The notes under the pieces: generated by a model
What the model saw: only the letters and a program-made list of their open reading frames with translations
Database searches by the model: none
Told to the model about the DNA's origin: nothing
Source of the DNA: an uncultured bacterium
GTDB lineage: Bacteria > Planctomycetota > Phycisphaerae > Phycisphaerales > SM1A02
Length of the DNA: 64,000 bases
Assembly (NCBI GenBank): GCA_903919715.1
Contig: CAIXJC010000042.1
Location: 1 to 64,000 of the forward strand
Reading direction: 5' to 3'
Shown: piece by piece, positions 40,613 to 49,375 of the stretch
Position numbering within the stretch: the first letter of the stretch is position 1
Layout of the letters: every line of letters begins with the position of its first letter
Program-made: the position numbers and the translations under genes

Positions 40613-42073
40613 TCAATAAATCGATACGCGGCTGATGCATGGGCATGCGCGCGACTGATCAATCACAACTCGCATGCCGCTCACGCCTTCACCGTCCAGT
40701 CTGAGAATTCGCCGAACTCCAATGGTTGTTCCTTCGACGGCTTTGCGCCAAACTCCATCAGCGCCCCGCAGCTCAACGTGAAACGCATCGACTCGCTGTC
40801 CAAGTTGCACGGCTTCTTCGATGCGAATGACACGGGGCGCAATTGGATTTGAAAAGCGAAACTCCAACGTCCCGCTCGTCACCGAATCATCAGTCGCCCA
40901 GTATGTGGCTGAATTTCCGTCGGTCACGTTTGTTGCTGCGAATGCTGCTGAATTCGATGCGAAGCGCACTGAAGTTGCCGCGACTTGCGCTTTCGATGCG
41001 AGATCGTTGGCAAACATTGCGCGCTGTTGATCGCCCCATTGCTTCAGAGAGGCGAGTTCTTGTGGCGCAACCAGTCCGCGTGAATCCACTGGAATATTCA
41101 AGAGCAGATTGCAACCTCGCCCGACGCTCTCGAACCATATTTTCTCAAGCGTCTGTGCGCTCTTGACTCGATCATCTTCAGCGGCTCGCCAAAACCAACC
41201 AGGACGAATGCTGACATCGACTTCCGCTGGCAACCAATCGGTTCCATCTCGTTGACCATGTGCAAGATCTTCGTTTCTCCCAGTGATGCCAGGATAAAAA
41301 TCCTTTGCATTCATTCGGTTCCAATTCGTTTCGCTGCCAATACCGCTTTCGTTACCGACCCAGCGAACGTCTGGCCCACCATCGCTGAAGATGCATGCGC
41401 CCGGCTGGCATGTTCGCACGACGTCGATGAACTTTGGAAAGTCATACACCTGTCGTCGACCATCAGGTCCTTCGCCGCATGCGCCGTCAAACCAAACTTC
41501 TGAGATTTCGCCATAATTCGAAAGCACATCCTTCAGTTGCGACGCGAAATATTCGTTGTACGCCTCGCCCGTTCCATACTTTGGATTATTGCGATCCCAC
41601 GGAGACAAATAGACGCCGAAAGCCAATCCTTCTGCGTGACATGCGGTCGAAAGTTCGCGCAGAACATCGCCTTTGCCATCGCGCCATGGACCGAATTTGA
41701 CCGAATGATCAGTGACCGCAGAAGCCCAAAGACAAAATCCATCATGATGCTTGGCCGTGATGATCATTCCACGAAGGCCTGCATCCTTTGCCGCGCGCGC
41801 CCATTGCCGACAATCAAGTTCAGTCGGATTGAAGAGCGCAGGCTTTTCCTTTCCGCCCCCCCACTCGGCGCCAGTGAATGTGTTCACGCCGAAATGAATG
41901 AACATGCACGATTCCATCGCATGCCAACGCATCTGCCGCGCCGACGGGACGGGACCGAATGGCGCAGGTGCGCCAGCGATTGTTGCGACAACAGGAATGG
42001 CAATCGACGATGGTGTTGATTGATTGTTCATCGGGTGAATCATCGATGTGATCAAAGCGAGTGTTGGAATCAT
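40613..42073 (-). CDS. GH29 alpha-L-fucosidase
   Basis: This 486-residue glycoside hydrolase removes terminal alpha-L-fucose by a retaining mechanism. The barrel signatures are FIHFGVNTFTGAEWG, ITAKHHDGFCLW, FGVYLSPWDRN and ISEVWFDGACGEG, in which the Asp of WFDG is the nucleophile. After the catalytic barrel (to about residue 350), a beta-rich segment with VTDGNSATYWATDD resembles an F5/8-type carbohydrate-binding domain. A Met/Ile/Leu-rich start may be a weak export signal. It starts 7 bases downstream of the permease and belongs to the sugar-import operon. Confidence 0.9.
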   Translation of the reverse strand: MIPTLALITSMIHPMNNQSTPSSIAIPVVATIAGAPAPFGPVPSARQMRWHAMESCMFIHFGVNTFTGAEWGGGKEKPALFNPTELDCRQWARAAKDAGLRGMIITAKHHDGFCLWASAVTDHSVKFGPWRDGKGDVLRELSTACHAEGLAFGVYLSPWDRNNPKYGTGEAYNEYFASQLKDVLSNYGEISEVWFDGACGEGPDGRRQVYDFPKFIDVVRTCQPGACIFSDGGPDVRWVGNESGIGSETNWNRMNAKDFYPGITGRNEDLAHGQRDGTDWLPAEVDVSIRPGWFWRAAEDDRVKSAQTLEKIWFESVGRGCNLLLNIPVDSRGLVAPQELASLKQWGDQQRAMFANDLASKAQVAATSVRFASNSAAFAATNVTDGNSATYWATDDSVTSGTLEFRFSNPIAPRVIRIEEAVQLGQRVDAFHVELRGADGVWRKAVEGTTIGVRRILRLDGEGVSGMRVVIDQSRACPCISRVSIY

Positions 42074-42080
42074 GATTGGG

Positions 42081-43130
42081 TTATCGATGACGCCGCCGAT
42101 CAGCGAGCGCGGCGATCACGATAACCACGCCCACTAAAATTTCTTGGACATAATTTGGTATTCCACTCGAACCGAACCAGTGCGACAACGTTTGCGCCAA
42201 TTCAGGAGATCCCCCCCAACGACCGAGTGCTGTCCAGTCGACGAGATTGCATCCATTTGCAAGCGCCGCCATCAAGATGGCACCAACGATCGAACCTCCG
42301 ATGGTTCCAAATCCGCCAGAAAGAGCAGCACCACCGATCACGACAGCTGCGATCACTTCAAGTTCCTTGCCAGTTGCAGTCGTTGGATCACCGCCGCTCA
42401 ATCGATGGAATTGCAGAACTCCGGCTACACCAGCGAGGAGTCCACAGAGCGCGTACGTCGACCACCGGACGCGTGCGACTGGCACCCCGCAGAGTCGCGC
42501 TGCAGATTCATTACTTCCCACTGCGGTCACCCATGCGCCAAACACGGTGCGACTGAGAATGAATCCAAATGCAAGTGCAACGATGATTGTGATCCACACG
42601 CCAGGAGCGACGAGCAGCCACGCAGGATCTGGGTTCTTTGCCATCAATGAACTTGCCCACCCCTCTGGTGGATAGATCGTGCTCTGGCTCGCAAGCCACT
42701 TTGCGACTCCGCGTGCGATGCCCATCGTTCCAAGCGTTGCGATGAATGCTGGAAGTCTGAAGGATGCCACGAGAAATCCGTTCACGCATCCGACGATCAA
42801 TCCGACTGCGCATCCCACGAAACCAGCTGCAGCTGATCCAAATCCAGCGCGAACCATCAGCGCCGCTGCGACGGATGAGAGTGCGATCACAGATCCAATT
42901 GAAAGATCGATGCCACCGCCCACCACCACGAAAGTCATACCAATCGCCCCAAGCACGACAACGACTGACTGGGCGGAAAGCGTTCGTGCATTTTGCACCG
43001 TACAAAATGACTCTGGGGCGACAAGTGAAAAGACCAGAATGACCGCGCAAAGCGCCGCGCTCGGTCCAAGCAAACGCTTGAATGCGCGCTTGAATCTTGC
43101 ACTGCGATCAAGTTCATTTGCCGCACTCAT
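42081..43130 (-). CDS. Sugar ABC transporter permease (RbsC-like)
   Basis: This 349-residue inner-membrane permease of the ribose/galactose importer class has eight to ten hydrophobic helices. GMTFVVVGGGIDLSIGSVIAL is the hallmark of RbsC/XylH-like proteins, and AVGSNESAARLCGVPVARVRWSTYALCG is the conserved cytoplasmic loop contacting the ATPase. It overlaps the ATPase gene by four bases, indicating coupling. Confidence 0.92.
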   Translation of the reverse strand: MSAANELDRSARFKRAFKRLLGPSAALCAVILVFSLVAPESFCTVQNARTLSAQSVVVVLGAIGMTFVVVGGGIDLSIGSVIALSSVAAALMVRAGFGSAAAGFVGCAVGLIVGCVNGFLVASFRLPAFIATLGTMGIARGVAKWLASQSTIYPPEGWASSLMAKNPDPAWLLVAPGVWITIIVALAFGFILSRTVFGAWVTAVGSNESAARLCGVPVARVRWSTYALCGLLAGVAGVLQFHRLSGGDPTTATGKELEVIAAVVIGGAALSGGFGTIGGSIVGAILMAALANGCNLVDWTALGRWGGSPELAQTLSHWFGSSGIPNYVQEILVGVVIVIAALADRRRHR

Positions 43131-44530
43131 GCGGCAGACTCCGCACCTGAACCACGCAGGTCAGCATCAACGATCGAATGTTCATCCCACTCATGCGTCG
43201 GCCTTGCAACTCCAAGCGTTCCCCGCCACATAACTGCGATGCGATCACAGAGTGTCAGCAACTCTCGACTCTCGCTCGATACAACCACGATCGAATGACC
43301 ATCGTCCGCCGCACGGCGAAGAATGTCGTGAATTGCCGCCTTCGCGGCAACGTCGATTCCGCGAGTCGGTTCATCGACGAGGACGAGCGCCGTCCCTTGC
43401 TCTAGCACCCGAGCGATCGCAACTTTCTGTTGATTACCACCAGAGAGTTCGCTGATTCGTTGCCAAGGTCCGGTGCATTTGATCGAGAGTGCGTCGCGCC
43501 ACTTGTTGGCAAGTCGCGCTTGATCATTTGATCGCAAGATGCCCCAGCGACTCAACCGTCCAAGAAATGGAAGCGTCAAATTCTCAGCGATCGACAGCGA
43601 CTGCGCAAAGCCTTCGCCGCGGCGATCTTCGCTCACGCGAGCCGCCAATGTTTTCTGCGCGAGTCCACGAAGCCAACGACTGCGGCCGGAACCGACAAGA
43701 CCGCCCACTCCAAAGATTTCTCCCGCACGAAGTTGGAGGGCTCCCTCTTGAAAACAGACTTTCCCCGCAATGCGAGTTCCACGTGCCGTGGGAGTTTGTA
43801 TGGCGCTTCCAGACATTGCTCGCACGAGCGCATCATCGTCAAGAATCGCAAGCAGACCACTTTCCACGACAGCGCCATCACGCAAGATCGTCGCACGATC
43901 TGCGATGCGACGCACCTCATCCAGGCGATGCGAGACGAGCGCGATCGCGACTCCAGACTTTGCCAATGTGCGAACAGCAACCCAGAGTTGATCCGCTTCA
44001 ACGCGTCCAAGAGAACTTGTTGGCTCGTCAAGAAGGAGCACGGACGGATGAGAAACAAATGCTCGTGCGATTTCGACCAACTGCCTTGTTCCAGATGTCA
44101 GCGTGCTTGCAGATGCAGCGGGATCTACAAGACTCCCAGCGCCGATGGCTTCAAGCGCCATGCGCGCCGTCTGAAGCTGAGCACTTCGATCAATCACGCC
44201 ACACGATGAAATCTCTCGGCCGAGATTAATGTTGTCCGCAACAGTTCGATGATCGGCGATCGCAGGCTCTTGGTGCACAACGCAAACGCCCGCCGCACGT
44301 GCGTCGCGAGGCGCCCGCGGCGCATACGTCTGACGTTTCAATTGCATCGACCCCGAATCGGATTGCTCCGCCCCTGCCATGATTCGCAGGAGCGTGCTTT
44401 TCCCTGCGCCGTTCTCCCCAAGCACTGCGTGAATTTCTCCCGCAGCGAGATCGAGGTCGACTCCGCGCACTGCCAGCACTCCGCCGAATGCCTTTCTTAC
44501 GCCGCGCAAACAAAGAGTTGGAGAGGTCAT
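43127..44530 (-). CDS. Sugar ABC transporter ATP-binding protein (RbsA-like, two domains)
   Basis: This 467-residue protein has tandem nucleotide-binding domains. Domain 1 has Walker A GENGAGKSTLLRI, a signature LTSGTRQ (Thr instead of the usual Ser-Gly-Gly pattern) and Walker B VLLLDEPTSSLG. Domain 2 has the usual degenerate P-loop GLVGSGRSRWLRG, signature LSGGNQQKVAIAR and VLVDEPTRGID. It is about 30 residues shorter than typical RbsA, the loss lying between the second P-loop and its signature. It powers uptake with the permease and binding protein of the same operon. Confidence 0.92.
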   Translation of the reverse strand: MTSPTLCLRGVRKAFGGVLAVRGVDLDLAAGEIHAVLGENGAGKSTLLRIMAGAEQSDSGSMQLKRQTYAPRAPRDARAAGVCVVHQEPAIADHRTVADNINLGREISSCGVIDRSAQLQTARMALEAIGAGSLVDPAASASTLTSGTRQLVEIARAFVSHPSVLLLDEPTSSLGRVEADQLWVAVRTLAKSGVAIALVSHRLDEVRRIADRATILRDGAVVESGLLAILDDDALVRAMSGSAIQTPTARGTRIAGKVCFQEGALQLRAGEIFGVGGLVGSGRSRWLRGLAQKTLAARVSEDRRGEGFAQSLSIAENLTLPFLGRLSRWGILRSNDQARLANKWRDALSIKCTGPWQRISELSGGNQQKVAIARVLEQGTALVLVDEPTRGIDVAAKAAIHDILRRAADDGHSIVVVSSESRELLTLCDRIAVMWRGTLGVARPTHEWDEHSIVDADLRGSGAESAA

Positions 44531-44587
44531 TTCAAGAATGTGTGTGATGAACTATCTGGGGCGCAACTCATGCGAAATTCCAAAGGC

Positions 44588-45583
44588 TCATTTCAACCAC
44601 TCTGCGATTGGTGGTTCAAGGACGGTTCGAATTGCCGGCTCGTCAATATTGGTCCGCGTAACGAGCGTGCAGCCCGTATCCACATTTGCAGGAACGGTCT
44701 CGCCGCGAATGACTTTCGCCATTGTCGTGACTGCCAACTCACCCATACGAAATGGATTTTGAACGACGAGTGCGTCGATCGATCCAGCGCGGAGGCCCGC
44801 GACCAATTTCTCGCTCGCATCAAAGCCTACGAGATGCACTTTCGTTCCTCGGCGCAAATCTGTCAGCGCCTTCATGCACGCATACGAAGTCGATTCATTT
44901 GGGGAATACATCCCATCCAATTCTGGGAATCTATTCAAGAGGTTTTCTGCCACCTTGTATGCGGAGTCCACTGTTGCGCCGCCGTACTGATCACTCGACA
45001 CAATCTCGATGCCAGGAAACTTCTCCTTGATCGTGCTTAAGAATCCTTCCTCGCGCAACCCTGTACTGGCTGAACCCTCTGCATAACGCATCATCACAAC
45101 CCGCCCTTTTCCCGCAAGAATTCTGCCCATTTCATCGGCTGCCAATGATCCACCATGGCGATTGTCCGTTGCGACAAATGATGAACGACCGTCCCACTTG
45201 ATCCCACTATCGAAGATCACGACTGGAATCTTCCCCGCTGCGGCTTCGCGCAAACTTGGCACCAGTGCTTGTTCGTCAAGCGGTGCAATCACGATCCCTT
45301 GCACATTGCGCGACACGGCGCTCTCGACAACTTTAATTTGATCATCGCGGTCGTCTTCGCGCGCAGGACCCTTCCACAGAATGTCGACGCCAGCCTCGGA
45401 TGCTCCTTTGAGAGCACCCGCATGCACCGTCTTCCAAAATTCATGCGTTGTTCCCTTAGGAATCACTGCGATCATCGGCTTCGCTTTTTCCTGCGTGGCA
45501 AATGCGCCAGTCCCAACAATGATTGCCAAACTTGCGATGACCAAACTCGACCGAGGTGAAGGCAAATACTTTGTTGGGTGCAT
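44588..45583 (-). CDS. Sugar ABC transporter periplasmic substrate-binding protein
   Basis: A 331-residue protein of the ribose-binding (type I periplasmic) fold. The signal peptide ends near GAFA. Family blocks: AVIPKGTTHEFWKTVHAGALKGASEAGV, QGIVIAPLDEQALVPSLREA, PVVIFDSGI and VHLVGFDASEKLVAGLRAGSIDALVVQNP. The start at 45583 gives the signal peptide at the N-terminus and overlaps the stop of the upstream phosphatase gene; the longer in-frame version does not. The sugar is unknown; the neighbouring fucosidase suggests fucose or a related deoxy sugar. Confidence 0.92.
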   Translation of the reverse strand: MHPTKYLPSPRSSLVIASLAIIVGTGAFATQEKAKPMIAVIPKGTTHEFWKTVHAGALKGASEAGVDILWKGPAREDDRDDQIKVVESAVSRNVQGIVIAPLDEQALVPSLREAAAGKIPVVIFDSGIKWDGRSSFVATDNRHGGSLAADEMGRILAGKGRVVMMRYAEGSASTGLREEGFLSTIKEKFPGIEIVSSDQYGGATVDSAYKVAENLLNRFPELDGMYSPNESTSYACMKALTDLRRGTKVHLVGFDASEKLVAGLRAGSIDALVVQNPFRMGELAVTTMAKVIRGETVPANVDTGCTLVTRTNIDEPAIRTVLEPPIAEWLK

Positions 45584-46155
45584 CAGGAGATGATAGTGGG
45601 CGTATTCGATGCGTACTTCGCAACAAGCCCATCCCACTTGCCCTGCGCCCGCAAGATCAACTCGATCAATTCGCGAACCGCCCCGTGTCCACCTCTTGCC
45701 GAAGTCGTGATTGCGGCGACCGCGAGGATTTCTCGCGGTGAATCTGCAACTGCGACTGCAACTCCGACCATGCGCATCACAGCAAGATCAGGCAGATCAT
45801 CGCCGACGAATACACACTCTTTTCGAGTGACTCCCAATCGCGCCGTGACTCGGTCGAGTGCAGCCACTTTGTCAGCGGCACCTTGCTCGACGGCACCGAT
45901 ATGCAACTCTCCCATTCGGTGGGTCAGCGCCAAGCCCTTGCGCCCAGTGATCACCGCGGACTTGCCACCAGCGCGGTGCCACATCGAAAGTGCGAATCCA
46001 TCACGGACGTCGTAACGCTTGAACTCTGCGCCCGCATCATCAAGATAAATCCCGCCATCGGTCAGCGTTCCGTCGGCATCCATGAGAATCGCGCGAATGC
46101 CACCAAGTGCCAACGCAAGTGATTCCGAGGGTGTTTTTGTCTCTTGCGGCGTCAT
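45583..46155 (-). CDS. KdsC-like HAD phosphatase
   Basis: This 190-residue protein of the C0-type HAD superfamily has motif I LMDADGTLTDGGI (nucleophile Asp and the LTDG signature of KdsC), motif II VITGRKG and motif IV FVGDDLPDLAVM. KdsC removes phosphate from 3-deoxy-D-manno-octulosonate 8-phosphate in lipopolysaccharide core synthesis. No other kds genes are nearby, and it leads the sugar-import operon, so it could act on another sugar phosphate. It reads divergently from the carbonic anhydrase gene 23 bases away. Confidence 0.82.
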   Translation of the reverse strand: MTPQETKTPSESLALALGGIRAILMDADGTLTDGGIYLDDAGAEFKRYDVRDGFALSMWHRAGGKSAVITGRKGLALTHRMGELHIGAVEQGAADKVAALDRVTARLGVTRKECVFVGDDLPDLAVMRMVGVAVAVADSPREILAVAAITTSARGGHGAVRELIELILRAQGKWDGLVAKYASNTPTIIS

Positions 46156-46178
46156 TTTTATATCGCTACTCTGACCGA

Positions 46179-46937
46179 ATGAACAAAGTCTACAACAGTC
46201 GTTTGATTCTTATTGCCTCAAGTTTGGTCATCTTGAATGCTGCTTTCGGCATCGCAGCACAAAAGGTTGAAACCACACCACCCACACGGGAGCAAGCGCT
46301 CGCTTCCCCAGCTGGAGCATTCGCTTACTTTCAAGCCGCCGACGAAAACGCAAAAATAGTGATTCGAGCCCAACTTGAGAAGAATCCAGGTTCCCGAGAC
46401 GGCCTGTTGCTTGGGCAGACTCCTTATGTTGCCATTGTCGGTTGCTCTGACTCTCGAGTGCCGTACGAGGAAGTGATTGGAGCGAAGAGCAATGACGTCT
46501 TCACGGTCAGCCTTGCTGGCAATGTTGTCTCCGAGGACGCAATCGGATCAATCGAATATGCCGTCAAATATCTTCACGTGCCGCTGATTGTCGTTCTTGG
46601 GCATGACCATTGCGGAGCCGTGTCCGCATGCATGAATGAAGCGGAAGTCGGCGGAGCGCTGCCACAATTGCTTGGCAAGATTCGCCCAGCAGTTCAATCA
46701 GCAACCAAAGCCTGCATCGGCTGCAACAAAGAAGCACTCTTTTCCGCATGCATTGCAGCAAATGCCAAACTCGGGATGGATGAATTGTTGAGCCGAAGTG
46801 CGACGATCCGTTCGCTTGTCAAAGAAGGGAAAGTGGCAATCGCTTGCGGCGTCATCGACCTCTCAGATGCCTCCATTCAATGGGTCGTCACGCCGGAATT
46901 CGTCAAGTCAAAGCCCGTCACCCCAGCGGCGAAATAA
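46179..46937 (+). CDS. Exported beta-class carbonic anhydrase
   Basis: This 252-residue zinc enzyme interconverts CO2 and bicarbonate. Zinc ligands are visible as Cys-Asp-x-Arg in VGCSDSRVP and His-x-x-Cys in GHDHCGAV. The mature domain begins after a signal peptide (RLILIASSLVILNAAFGIAA), so it acts in the periplasm. A second cysteine group, CIGCNKEALFSAC, is unusual. The start at 46179 gives the signal peptide at the N-terminus. The final 20 bases overlap the end of the convergent peptidase gene. Confidence 0.9.
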   Translation: MNKVYNSRLILIASSLVILNAAFGIAAQKVETTPPTREQALASPAGAFAYFQAADENAKIVIRAQLEKNPGSRDGLLLGQTPYVAIVGCSDSRVPYEEVIGAKSNDVFTVSLAGNVVSEDAIGSIEYAVKYLHVPLIVVLGHDHCGAVSACMNEAEVGGALPQLLGKIRPAVQSATKACIGCNKEALFSACIAANAKLGMDELLSRSATIRSLVKEGKVAIACGVIDLSDASIQWVVTPEFVKSKPVTPAAK

Positions 46938-47547
46938 GCGTCAAGAAACTTGCGCGAACTCCCGTCAGAATGTGGCGAAGTTCGGCCGAGGGTCCACCAC
47001 GTTCTGCTGCTTGCTCTGGAAGTTGCGGAACATGAATGAATCCGCCTGATACCACGCTTTGAAATTCGCCGACTTCGATTCCGTGCAACAGCGTGTACAT
47101 AATTTCGTTGCATATAAAAGTCCCGGCGCTCATAGAAATGAGTGCCGGGACTCCTTCTCCTTCGCATGCGTCGCGCATCGCACGAACTGGCAGCGATGAA
47201 AAATATGCGTCGGGTCCACCAGCAACGATTGGTTGGTCCTGAATTTGCACGCCAGCATTGTCAGCAATGCGATCATCACGCAAATTGACTGCGACTCGTT
47301 CGAAAGCGATATGAGTTGCTTTGGCTGACTCGCCAAAGCACACAACAAGACTGGGCTGATTCAACTCAATCGCTCGCCCGAGTGCGGCACGCGAGCTCTC
47401 CTTGCCTTGACCGCCGACCACAGGAAGAACCGCACGACTCACGATCGCACCTGGCCAGTGTTCTTCTGCGATGGCTTGCGCCAAGATCTCACTGGGATTG
47501 ATGGGACTTCCACCAAAGGGTTCGAAACCAGTCACGAGAATGCGCAT
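46918..47547 (-). CDS. pcp: Pyroglutamyl-peptidase I
   Basis: This 209-residue cytoplasmic cysteine peptidase removes N-terminal pyroglutamate. The N-terminus ILVTGFEPFGGSPINPS is characteristic. The catalytic triad is visible as Glu in CFGESAKATH, Cys in MSAGTFICNEIMY and His in SGGFIHVPQLPEQ. The start MRILVTG at 47547 (or MM at 47550) matches the family. It converges on and overlaps the carbonic anhydrase gene by 20 bases, and is divergent from the antiporter at 47628. Confidence 0.9.
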   Translation of the reverse strand: MRILVTGFEPFGGSPINPSEILAQAIAEEHWPGAIVSRAVLPVVGGQGKESSRAALGRAIELNQPSLVVCFGESAKATHIAFERVAVNLRDDRIADNAGVQIQDQPIVAGGPDAYFSSLPVRAMRDACEGEGVPALISMSAGTFICNEIMYTLLHGIEVGEFQSVVSGGFIHVPQLPEQAAERGGPSAELRHILTGVRASFLTLISPLG

Positions 47548-47627
47548 CATGTCTATGCACGGTACCGAACTCCCTTGGCAGATGTGCACCGCCGATGTGC
47601 TCTTGCGGGTACTTTCTCAAAAGAAAC

Positions 47628-48794
47628 ATGAATTCAATTCTGCGCGAAATCTGCCTGCTATTGATTCTGATCGTTCCGTGCCTCATTGTTTCCAATCGAC
47701 TGCACTTTGGAAGCATCCTCGGCCTGCTTGCCGGCGGAATCCTCATCGGGCCAAGTGGCTTTGGCCTCATCCAAACAACTGGGGCGATCCACAATATTGC
47801 AGACGTCGGAGTCATCCTCTTTCTCTTCCTCGTCGGACTTGAGTTACATCCCGCCAAGATCGGCAAGTCGTGGCGCCGACTCTTGGTGTTTGGAATTCTT
47901 CAGATCCTGCTCACTGGCGTTGTTCTTTCAGCAATTGTCCTTCCAATTTCCACCTACTGGACTGGAGCACTTGTCGGTGGATTCACGCTTGCGATGTCCT
48001 CGACCGCCCTTGTATTTCAGACGCTGCGCGACCGTAACGAACTGAATACCAAGATGGGACAAACCGCAGTCGCCATCTTGATCGTGCAGGACCTTGCCGT
48101 GATCCCGCTGCTGGCAATCATCCCGATAATCAACCCCACGGTATCGATGACGAGCACGGAGACGACGACGTCGATCACGATCATCGGCGCGGTGACCGCC
48201 ATTGCTTTGCTCTTGGGAATCAGCCATTTTATTGCTCCTCGCATCATTGAACATCTCGACCGAAAACACGATTCGAATTCGCTCGCCGCTTTGATCGGCC
48301 TGATTGTGCTTGGATCTGCGTTCATCGCAGATTCCGCAGGTCTTTCGATGGCGCTTGGAGGGTTTATCGCAGGAGTATCACTCTCCACATCCTCGTCAGC
48401 AAAGCGGATTGATCAACTCGTTCGGCCCCATCAAACATTGCTCATGGCGCTCTTCTTTGTCTCGGTCGGATTGAGCATCAACCGACACGAGATTTCAGGA
48501 TCATTCACCGCCATTCTCATTATGCTTCCATGCGTGCTGATCGCCAAGTTCCTCTGCCTGTATGCATTGGGACGAGTTATGGGGTCGGCGAACCGTGCAA
48601 GTTGGCGTCTCGCACTCCTCCTGTCGCAGGCTGGCGAATTCGGGTTCGTTGTCTTGGCCGCTTGCTTCAGCGTCGGGTGGGCGACTGCTACACAAGTCGC
48701 TGCGGCGACGACGGTCATCGCTTTCACCATGGTTGCGACACCGATCATTCAGCGGTTCGTCCCGCCGTTGGGCGATCTCGATCGCTGCGAATGA
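47628..48794 (+). CDS. Kef-type cation/proton antiporter (CPA2 family)
   Basis: This 388-residue integral membrane protein has about twelve helices and no TrkA-N domain. CPA2 signatures are GLLAGGILIGPSGFGLI, GVILFLFLVGLELHP, AMSSTALVFQTLRDR, AILIVQDLAVIPLL (with the transport Asp) and LSQAGEFGFVVLA. It exchanges Na+ or K+ for protons and serves pH or osmotic balance. The start at 47628 excludes a polar Cys-rich leader. Its stop overlaps the sigma-factor start (ATGA), so the transporter and sigma genes are coupled. Confidence 0.88.
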   Translation: MNSILREICLLLILIVPCLIVSNRLHFGSILGLLAGGILIGPSGFGLIQTTGAIHNIADVGVILFLFLVGLELHPAKIGKSWRRLLVFGILQILLTGVVLSAIVLPISTYWTGALVGGFTLAMSSTALVFQTLRDRNELNTKMGQTAVAILIVQDLAVIPLLAIIPIINPTVSMTSTETTTSITIIGAVTAIALLLGISHFIAPRIIEHLDRKHDSNSLAALIGLIVLGSAFIADSAGLSMALGGFIAGVSLSTSSSAKRIDQLVRPHQTLLMALFFVSVGLSINRHEISGSFTAILIMLPCVLIAKFLCLYALGRVMGSANRASWRLALLLSQAGEFGFVVLAACFSVGWATATQVAAATTVIAFTMVATPIIQRFVPPLGDLDRCE

Positions 48795-49375
48795 ACTCTC
48801 CTGTCCCCAACGGGCACTTGTCCCCCAATAACGCGAAGATGAAACTCACAAACCGCGAGCCGAGTGCCCATGATGTCTTTGAGCTCCTCGCACGGGATCA
48901 TGCGGACCATCTCTTGGTCTTCCTTCGCGCCGTTGTGCGGGATCGCAGCATGGTCGATGACGTGTTTCAAGAAACGATGATGGTCGCATGGCGCCGATTG
49001 GCTGACTTCGATCGCACACGATCATTCGGCGCATGGCTTCGAGGGATCGGGTCGCGTGTCGCGATGGATTTCGCTGGGCGAAAGCGAATGGTGATCGTGG
49101 ACCCAACGATGATTCAAGAAATTGAACAACACTCCGTCGCATTCGACGGTGATCACGCGCACGCTTTTCAAACACGAATGGCAACCCTTGACGACTGCAT
49201 CGAGCGGCTTCCAAACGATTATTCCCAAGTGATTCAAATGGTCTACCGCGCCGACTTGCCTCTTCGCAAGATTGCTTCCAATCTTGCGCTGACTGAAGAA
49301 GCGGTCAAGAAACGTATTCAACGAGCTCGAGCCCTTCTCGCACAGTGCCTCCATCGCAAAGGAGTTTTGGCATGA
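48791..49375 (+). CDS. ECF-like RNA polymerase sigma-70 family factor
   Basis: A 194-residue sigma factor. Region 2 is VFELLARDHADHLLVFLRAVVRDRSMVDDVFQETMMVAWRR with the usual DDVFQ-ET core. Region 4 is CIERLPNDYSQVIQMVYRADLPLRKIASNLALTEEAVKKRIQRARALL with a helix-turn-helix for -35 recognition. The planctomycete-type ECF layout (HDVFELL...) is evident. It is coupled to the antiporter by overlap and to the next gene by another ATGA overlap. MKLTN at 48840 is a possible shorter start. It probably controls envelope or stress genes. Confidence 0.88.
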   Translation: MNSPVPNGHLSPNNAKMKLTNREPSAHDVFELLARDHADHLLVFLRAVVRDRSMVDDVFQETMMVAWRRLADFDRTRSFGAWLRGIGSRVAMDFAGRKRMVIVDPTMIQEIEQHSVAFDGDHAHAFQTRMATLDDCIERLPNDYSQVIQMVYRADLPLRKIASNLALTEEAVKKRIQRARALLAQCLHRKGVLA

